This document shows, one piece after another, positions 58,704 to 64,000 of a DNA stretch of 64,000 bases. The DNA is from Humidesulfovibrio sp. Its GTDB lineage: Bacteria > Desulfobacterota > Desulfovibrionia > Desulfovibrionales > Desulfovibrionaceae. Each line of letters begins with the position of its first letter. The first letter of the stretch is position 1. The translations under genes were made by a program, and so were the position numbers. The notes under the pieces were generated by a model. That model saw nothing but the letters and a program-made list of their open reading frames with translations. It ran no database searches and was not told the origin of the DNA. Location of the stretch: assembly GCA_031292175.1 (NCBI GenBank), contig JARLHQ010000006.1:1-64000 (forward strand), in the 5' to 3' direction.

Positions 58704-61382
58704 CTAAAACGAGTACTTGATCTCCAGGGTCAGGCCGCTGTCCACGTAGTGGTCGCCGAACTCACCGTTGCAGAAAAGCGAGAAGTCCACGTTATCCAGG
58801 GTGGTGATGCGCCCGCCCAGGTTGGCGCGCAGCAAGTTGCGGCCGGTGCTGGCTCCGCTGACGCTGGAGGCGGTGACGCCGTCTTGAAGGGTCACATTGC
58901 TGGTGGCGCGTGTATCCGCCAAACGGCGCACATAATAGGCGGAAATCTCAGGGCTGAACGTCCCTTTGCCGTAATCGAAGTCGCGGCTAATTGCCGCGCC
59001 TAAAGGCACATCCAGAGTGTTCATGGTGCTGTCGCCAAAACGCTTGGTGAGGGTGGAGCCGGACTCGGTGAAGGCGGCGCGGTCGGACAAGGCGGCCTCC
59101 AGGGCAACAGAGGGCGTCACACGCAGGCCCTCGTCGCCAAAGGGCAGAAAACCACGCGAGGCCTTGAGCGCCCCGGAATAGGTATTGGCCGTGTAATGGC
59201 CGGTGGTGGAGTCCGTCACCGGCCAAGTGTACTCGCCGTTCTGCCTGGCGCTGGTGTAGCCGTAGGTCACATCCGCGTCGAGCTTGATTCCCTGCGGCAG
59301 GGCCAGCGTGCCGTACAGGCTCGCGAACCAAGTGTGCAAATTGGCGGTGACGCCACTGCCGCGCAACTGCCCGCCGCTGTAGCCGAAGCCCGCGCCCAGG
59401 CGCAAGGAGTCTGTCACGGGCATGTCATAGCCCAGGGCCGCCAGACCCAACTCGCCGTTGTAGCCACTGTAGCCTCCCGTTGCTCCCTGGTGAAGGGTCT
59501 GCACCTGGCCCCGCGCGGTCAGGCCCGCGCTGGTGAGGCCCGCACCGCCATTGGCGTTCATGACCATCATCTGGGCCAGGGTGGCGGTGAGGCCATTGTC
59601 TCCGTCTTGCGCGGCGTTGGCTCTGAGCGTGCTCCACAGGCTGCCGGAGCCTGCGGCAAGACCGTTTGCAGTGAGCCCATTGCCGCCAGCGCCGCCTGCG
59701 AACCGTCCCTGCTGCTGCGCCACCGCCGCCCGGAAAGCCGCCACCTGCCCGCTCACGAGCATGGGCGTATTGACCACGCCCTCGCCCGAAAGCTGCTGGG
59801 TCGCGGTCCGCACCTGGTCCCGGCTGGTGCCCGTGTACAGGGTGTCGAAGAGGCTTGCCAGAGACGAGCCATTGGTTGCGGCAAGGCGCAGAGAATCGAG
59901 AGCTGCGCCGTTGCCGCCGACGACGACGGCGAGAGGGTTGCGACCGGTTGTCAAGGTGGCCGTGTATCCTCCGGCCGGAACCGTGAATACGAAGGAAGTC
60001 ATGAGGGTGGCGGTGCCCTTCGTGAACCCGGTTGCGCCGCCGTCCACCGTGATGGGGGTGGCGGAGGTGATGGTGGAGGTGCCCGCAGCTGTTCCCAGCG
60101 CACTGTAGGTGGCGGTTGCAGAGAGGTCCGCGCTGGTCGTCGTGATGTTCGTGCCTGCCGCCAGGCTTAAGCTCGAGCCGGACGGCACGGCCAGCGAGGT
60201 CAGGGCCAGGTTGCCGCCGGCGTAATTCTTCAGGCCGGTGCTGGTGGGAAGCGTCAGCGTGCCTCCTAAGTTGAGCACGGCGGAAAGGGTGACGTAGTCG
60301 TTTACGGTCAGGCTGGAACCGCTGTTGAGCGTCAGCAGGCCAATGGCGCTGGTGGCGCTCGGGGTGAGCGTCCAGGTCGCGGCCGACGTGCCGTCGCCCA
60401 CCACCAGATTGCCCACGCCGATCAATTGCACACCCGTCGAGCCGGTTCCGTAGAGGTTCAGCGTGTTCGCCCCGCTCCCCAGGTCAACAATGCCGACAAG
60501 CGTCGCCCCTGGGTCCAGGGTCACGATATTGTTGGCGCTGCCGGTGACCCAGCCCCCTGCCCCGTCCGGGCTGCCCGCGCGGATGGCGTAGCCTCGTCCT
60601 GCCCCGGACGTATCCACCCCGCTGAGCGTTCCAGTGACCTTGAGGTTCATGGCCCCGGCGGCGGCCACGGCCACGGCCAGTCCGTTGGCCCTGGCGTAGA
60701 CAGAGCCGGAGAGGAGCGCCGCAGTGGAGGCGCTGCCCCCGTTCAATGTTCCCCCGCTCAGTATGCCTATTGCCGTATGGGTGCCCGCCGTGGCGCTTAT
60801 TGTTCCGGCCATGCCGCTGGTGATGCTCATATTGCCGGGGGAATAAATGCCGTAGGCCCTGTCTGCGGTTGTGCTGGTGTTGATGCTGACCCGGCTGCCG
60901 ATGGAGCCGAGGGTCAGGTCGCCCGTCGCGCCAATGCCCCAGGCGTTGCTGCTGTATGTGTTGCTGAGAATGAGGGCGTTGGCGCCGCCGATGGACAGCG
61001 TGGCGTCTGCGGTGAAGATTGCAGCGCCGGACAGGGCGTTTGCAATCGTTATGCTGTTTCCAGAATCGTTCACTATGGAAACGGGGTTGGTAATATTCGG
61101 ATAGCTGGAAAGGGGCGTTATGCTGGTGAAGCTGCCGGAAAAGTCGATGGTGACCCCTGCTCCGGCATCGACGTTGACGATTGCCTGGCGCAGCGATCCG
61201 GCCCCGGCATCATTGCTGTTGGTGACGGTGGAGCCCCCGGCCAGGCAGAGCGACGGGGCCAGCGCCAGGATAAGGAAGAGCGCCAGCATGGCCACGGGCG
61301 CAAGGGCGCGCAAAAAGCGCGAACGCGCTCTTTGGACGACCGAAAGCCGGAGTGCTGGCCAACATGTTTGCTGTTGTTCCAT
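58704..61382 (-). CDS. Autotransporter with outer-membrane beta-barrel
   Basis: An 892-residue surface protein. The signal peptide is long (about 1-44: basic head, then FLILALAPSLCLAGG). The passenger (about 45-590) begins with GSLRQAI, typical of CSLREA-like right-handed beta-helix repeats, and is Ser/Thr/Gly/Ala-rich with regular beta-strand periodicity. The autotransporter domain (about 620-892) ends in LTLEIKYSF, the expected aromatic C-terminus. The start codon overlaps the lnt stop (TGATG), so the two are translationally coupled. Ribosome binding is weak, consistent with coupling. Its ligand or role is unknown. Confidence 0.92.
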   Translation of the reverse strand: MEQQQTCWPALRLSVVQRARSRFLRALAPVAMLALFLILALAPSLCLAGGSTVTNSNDAGAGSLRQAIVNVDAGAGVTIDFSGSFTSITPLSSYPNITNPVSIVNDSGNSITIANALSGAAIFTADATLSIGGANALILSNTYSSNAWGIGATGDLTLGSIGSRVSINTSTTADRAYGIYSPGNMSITSGMAGTISATAGTHTAIGILSGGTLNGGSASTAALLSGSVYARANGLAVAVAAAGAMNLKVTGTLSGVDTSGAGRGYAIRAGSPDGAGGWVTGSANNIVTLDPGATLVGIVDLGSGANTLNLYGTGSTGVQLIGVGNLVVGDGTSAATWTLTPSATSAIGLLTLNSGSSLTVNDYVTLSAVLNLGGTLTLPTSTGLKNYAGGNLALTSLAVPSGSSLSLAAGTNITTTSADLSATATYSALGTAAGTSTITSATPITVDGGATGFTKGTATLMTSFVFTVPAGGYTATLTTGRNPLAVVVGGNGAALDSLRLAATNGSSLASLFDTLYTGTSRDQVRTATQQLSGEGVVNTPMLVSGQVAAFRAAVAQQQGRFAGGAGGNGLTANGLAAGSGSLWSTLRANAAQDGDNGLTATLAQMMVMNANGGAGLTSAGLTARGQVQTLHQGATGGYSGYNGELGLAALGYDMPVTDSLRLGAGFGYSGGQLRGSGVTANLHTWFASLYGTLALPQGIKLDADVTYGYTSARQNGEYTWPVTDSTTGHYTANTYSGALKASRGFLPFGDEGLRVTPSVALEAALSDRAAFTESGSTLTKRFGDSTMNTLDVPLGAAISRDFDYGKGTFSPEISAYYVRRLADTRATSNVTLQDGVTASSVSGASTGRNLLRANLGGRITTLDNVDFSLFCNGEFGDHYVDSGLTLEIKYSF

Positions 61383-63079
61383 CAAGTATTTTCTTTTGCC
61401 GTCAATTTGGACTTCCCCTTTCGGCCGGACTTCCGGGGCACGGCCTTCCCGCGCGTGCCCGCGCCTGTTCTGGCACCCCCCTTCTCCGCGCGCAGCCGGA
61501 GGCTCTGCATGCCCAGTCCCACTGCGCATGCGGCGGTCAGGACATAGAGGAACGCATCGCCGAAGCGGCTGTAAGGCGAGCGCTCCCTGGGAATGTAGAG
61601 CGCGAACGCGGTGTCGCCCTTCTGGAAGAGCGGCGTCTGCGAGCCGGGGACGATTTCGCCCGTGGGCTGGACAAAGGCGCCCACGCCGGAGTTTGTGACC
61701 CGCACCAGGGGGATGCGGTATTCCACCGTGCGGAACAGGGCCACGGACAGATGCGCCAGCGAGGCCGGGCTATCCCCGAACCAGGCGTCATCCGTCATGT
61801 TGATGAGCACATTGCCGCCGCGCTCCACAAAGCGGCGGATGTGCTCCGTAAAGATCGCTTCGTAGCAGAGGGAAGGGATAAGCCGCCTGCCCGCGCCAAG
61901 ATCATAGACAACCGGTCCTTTGTCGCCTGCGACGAAGGACATGACGCCGGGAAAGACTTTCCGCAAAAAGGGCAACTGCCGCTCCAGGGGAATATATTCG
62001 CCAAAGGGCACCAGGAGCAGTTTGCGGTACTCCTCGCCCACCGTGCCGTCCTTCCCGATGAACGTCACACTGTTGTAGGCGGTTTTACCGGTATCTCCGC
62101 TGGCGGAGACACAAGGCAGCATGAGGGCTTTTCCCGTCACCTGCGCCAGCAGCGGCAAGTCGTTGTTGGCCACCTGGCGGTCAAAGGCGAAGGGCAGTTC
62201 GGGCCAGACGATGAGATCAGCGCCGCGACAGCGGCGAGCCCCCTCGATGCTCATGGCCAGGACGGTCGTGATGTTGTTGCCCCGGTCGGGGGGGGGCACG
62301 TCAGGGCTTTTCGGATCGATCGGCACGTCGGGTTGGATGGAGAGCACGGTGATCTGCTGGCCGCCGTTGGCCGTTTCCATTTGTCCGTGCAGTTCATGGA
62401 GCCTCCACCCGCCGTATCCCGCAAGAAACGCCAGGACGGCAGTGGCGCAAACCAGGGACGGAAGCCAGACTTGCCGGGAGCGCCAACCAATAATGGCCCG
62501 GACGAGTAGGAAATTTACCAGATAGACGCAGAACAGCAGGAGGGGCACGCCTCCCAAATCGAGCACCTGGATGAAGAGAGGCCAGGGCGAGAGGCTGTTG
62601 GCTTCACTGCCGGGGAACATGTGTGGATACCAGAGACCGATGACGGTGAGCGCGGCTGCCGCAAGCACAGCTCCCAACTGGCTCTCCAGCAGCCGGAGCC
62701 TTCCGGCCAGATATCCGAAAAGACCATAAGGCAGACCGTGCAGGATGCAAAACACAAACGTCCAGGCCCAGGCCTGCCACGGGGACAGGTGGACCATGCT
62801 GACCAACGCGTTTTCCACCCACCAAGCGCCGAAAAGCCAGAAGCCCACGCCGTAGACAAGACCTGCGACAAAGCCTTGCCTTGGCGATGTCCGGTGGAGC
62901 GATATTCCGAGGGGGACGAGACACGCCCAGACGGTCAGCGATAAGGAACAGGCTGGCGAGCTTAGCCAATACAAAAAAGACGATGCAAGAGGGAGAACAA
63001 CCACACGCCCCAAAATCAGGAGGGCGGAACGGTTGGCGTCAGAATCGGATGGGCGAGCTTTTCGTATTTTGTTCAACAT
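61382..63079 (-). CDS. lnt: Apolipoprotein N-acyltransferase
   Basis: Adds the third acyl chain to lipoproteins in the inner membrane. The 565-residue protein has about six to eight N-terminal membrane helices (1-~250) and a C-terminal nitrilase domain with the Glu-Lys-Cys triad: WPELPFAF, EEYRKLLLVPFGEYIP and IPSLCYEAIF. NMTDDAWFGDSPASLAHLSVALFR is also typical. The start at 63079 (MLNKIRKARPS) follows ACAAAATACGAAAAGC, a weak site. It is followed by the autotransporter gene with a TGATG overlap. Confidence 0.94.
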   Translation of the reverse strand: MLNKIRKARPSDSDANRSALLILGRVVVLPLASSFLYWLSSPACSLSLTVWACLVPLGISLHRTSPRQGFVAGLVYGVGFWLFGAWWVENALVSMVHLSPWQAWAWTFVFCILHGLPYGLFGYLAGRLRLLESQLGAVLAAAALTVIGLWYPHMFPGSEANSLSPWPLFIQVLDLGGVPLLLFCVYLVNFLLVRAIIGWRSRQVWLPSLVCATAVLAFLAGYGGWRLHELHGQMETANGGQQITVLSIQPDVPIDPKSPDVPPPDRGNNITTVLAMSIEGARRCRGADLIVWPELPFAFDRQVANNDLPLLAQVTGKALMLPCVSASGDTGKTAYNSVTFIGKDGTVGEEYRKLLLVPFGEYIPLERQLPFLRKVFPGVMSFVAGDKGPVVYDLGAGRRLIPSLCYEAIFTEHIRRFVERGGNVLINMTDDAWFGDSPASLAHLSVALFRTVEYRIPLVRVTNSGVGAFVQPTGEIVPGSQTPLFQKGDTAFALYIPRERSPYSRFGDAFLYVLTAACAVGLGMQSLRLRAEKGGARTGAGTRGKAVPRKSGRKGKSKLTAKENT

Positions 63080-63174
63080 GCTCTCGAGGTTCTTGGCTGC
63101 CCCATTTCTTCGTTGAGGCTTCTCGACTCATATACAGCGGAGGAAGCACGGGGCGGAAGCAATTTCCACGTGAA

Positions 63175-63369
63175 TTAACGTGAAAAATGAGTTAGCATAT
63201 GAATGCTGATCCACTTGGACATCCTTAGAAAGTAGTGGTGGCTCAGCAAGTTGAAGAGCCAGCCAGCGGCGACACCAAGCGCCTTGCGGACGAACGGACC
63301 CTCAAGCCACTTGCGGATGATCACTTTTTTAGGCAGGCGCCGGTGCCAAGGTCTCCCAATTGACGGAAT
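63175..63369 (-). pseudogene. Possible C-terminal remnant of a membrane-associated gene
   Basis: The minus strand keeps an open stretch of ~64 codons with no start codon near its 5' end. It reads protein-like: KKVIIRKWLEGPFVRKALG followed by VAAGWLFNLLSHHYFLRMS. It lies in the 327-base gap between lnt and the SDR gene. I cannot name a family; it looks like the tail of a decayed gene. The rest of 63080-63406 shows nothing I can support. Confidence 0.35.
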
Positions 63370-63406
63370 TCAGAACCCAGGCGCCTACATCAGGGCTTAA
63401 GTCCAA

Positions 63407-64000
63407 TCAGATGTTCAGCCGGTTGAACACGGCGCGCGGCAGGTGCCGCAAAACGAGCATGATGAGCGCCCACTTGCCCGGCGCATAGCACACCGGACGC
63501 CGTTTCTCGATGGCGTCCACCATGATGCGCGCCACGGTGTCGGCGTCGGCCAGGGGCGGGCAGCCCCTGCTCCCCTTCAAATGCGAGGTCATGGGCGTGT
63601 CCGTTGGTCCGGGCAGAATGAGCACCACCGCCACCCCCGTGCCCGCCAGCCGATGCTGCAGGCCCTGGGCATAGCGCGCGAGCAGCCCCTTGCCCGCGCC
63701 ATACACGTAGTTGGTCTTGCGGCCGCGGTCGCCCGCCACGGAGCCGATGAGGGCCAGCACGCCTTTGCCAGCACGCTCCATGCGCCCGGCAAAGGCCTCG
63801 GCAAAGAGCGCGGGCGACACGCCGTTCACCAGCAAGGCTTCCTGGCAGCGGTCCAGGTCCGCCTGGCAGGCTCCCTGGTCGGGCAAAAGGCCGTGGGCGA
63901 TGAGAGCGATATCCACAGGTCCTTCGGCGAAGATGCCGTCCACCAGGGCGCGCACGCACGCGGGGTCAAGGAAGTCCGTCGCCAGCACGCGCACGTCGGC
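63407..64000 (-). CDS. Short-chain dehydrogenase/reductase (partial, runs off the window)
   Basis: About 195 C-terminal residues of an SDR are visible; the frame stays open to the window end, so the N-terminal glycine-rich cofactor loop is missing. IALIAHGLLPDQ, NGVSPALFAEAF, LALIGSVAGDRGRKTNYVYGAGKG (catalytic Ser, Tyr and Lys: S, YxxxK) and ILPGPTDTPMTSHLKG are in order. The sequence resembles DprE2-like reductases that act on decaprenyl-phosphate sugars, but that is only suggestive. The stop is at 63407. Confidence 0.88.
   Translation of the reverse strand, partial: ADVRVLATDFLDPACVRALVDGIFAEGPVDIALIAHGLLPDQGACQADLDRCQEALLVNGVSPALFAEAFAGRMERAGKGVLALIGSVAGDRGRKTNYVYGAGKGLLARYAQGLQHRLAGTGVAVVLILPGPTDTPMTSHLKGSRGCPPLADADTVARIMVDAIEKRRPVCYAPGKWALIMLVLRHLPRAVFNRLNI

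Overview
The window looks like a chromosome segment of a high-GC sulfate-reducing deltaproteobacterium of the Desulfovibrio type (Desulfovibrionaceae). The assignment rests on gene content: a complete qrcABCD-type respiratory operon, a large organic-acid (lactate to acetate) operon with pta and ackA, and several two-domain CCG/iron-sulfur lactate or glycolate dehydrogenases. No rRNA, tRNA, CRISPR array or insertion sequence was recognised. The first ~110 bases are G/C homopolymer and look like a contig-end artefact.

Region 1 (0.1-19.4 kb, all minus strand). queF and a GGDEF-PilZ diguanylate cyclase precede a very long unit read from ~15.9 kb down to ~1.95 kb: glcD-like FAD dehydrogenase, iron-sulfur partner, pta, ackA, lactate permease, LUD protein, LUD/iron-sulfur/CCG fusion, FMN alpha-hydroxyacid oxidase, a chemoreceptor and a small Dabb protein. 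Together they import lactate, oxidise it to pyruvate and make ATP from acetyl phosphate. A textbook sigma-54 promoter sits just upstream of glcD, with palindromic activator sites behind it, and a sigma-54 activator gene lies immediately upstream. An RhlE-type helicase with a long leader follows.

Region 2 (19.9-26.8 kb, minus strand) is an ArsR-controlled cluster of ten genes: regulator, ArsP-like permease, mini-thioredoxin, DGC-domain protein, MauE/DoxX-like membrane protein, TauE/SafE exporter, SGNH esterase, secreted thioredoxin, CcdA and a CDF metal exporter. Near-identical operators occur before arsR and before the mini-thioredoxin gene. This is the best candidate in the window for an undescribed system, perhaps coupling thiol or sulfur redox to metal or metalloid export.

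Region 3 (27.4-36.5 kb): an HD phosphohydrolase and a giant D-lactate-dehydrogenase-like protein, divergent from a class V aminotransferase; an hsp20 operon with two small ORFs; and a Met-rich ZraP-like pair behind a second sigma-54 promoter.

Region 4 (36.5-45 kb): L,D-transpeptidase, VOC protein, deoC-cbiC, an RND efflux pair and a membrane HD-GYP-like protein. Region 5 (45-49.8 kb): the Qrc operon, which in Desulfovibrio passes periplasmic hydrogen/formate electrons to menaquinone. Region 6 (49.9-64 kb): manC and rfbC (surface sugars), cvpA, mazG, a ComFB-like gene, rlpA, an RRM protein, typA with a ferredoxin-like gene, an lnt-autotransporter pair, and a partial SDR gene running off the end.

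Starts were chosen by ribosome-binding site and family alignment, and several are shorter than the longest open frame. All functional calls come from reading motifs; no database search was run.
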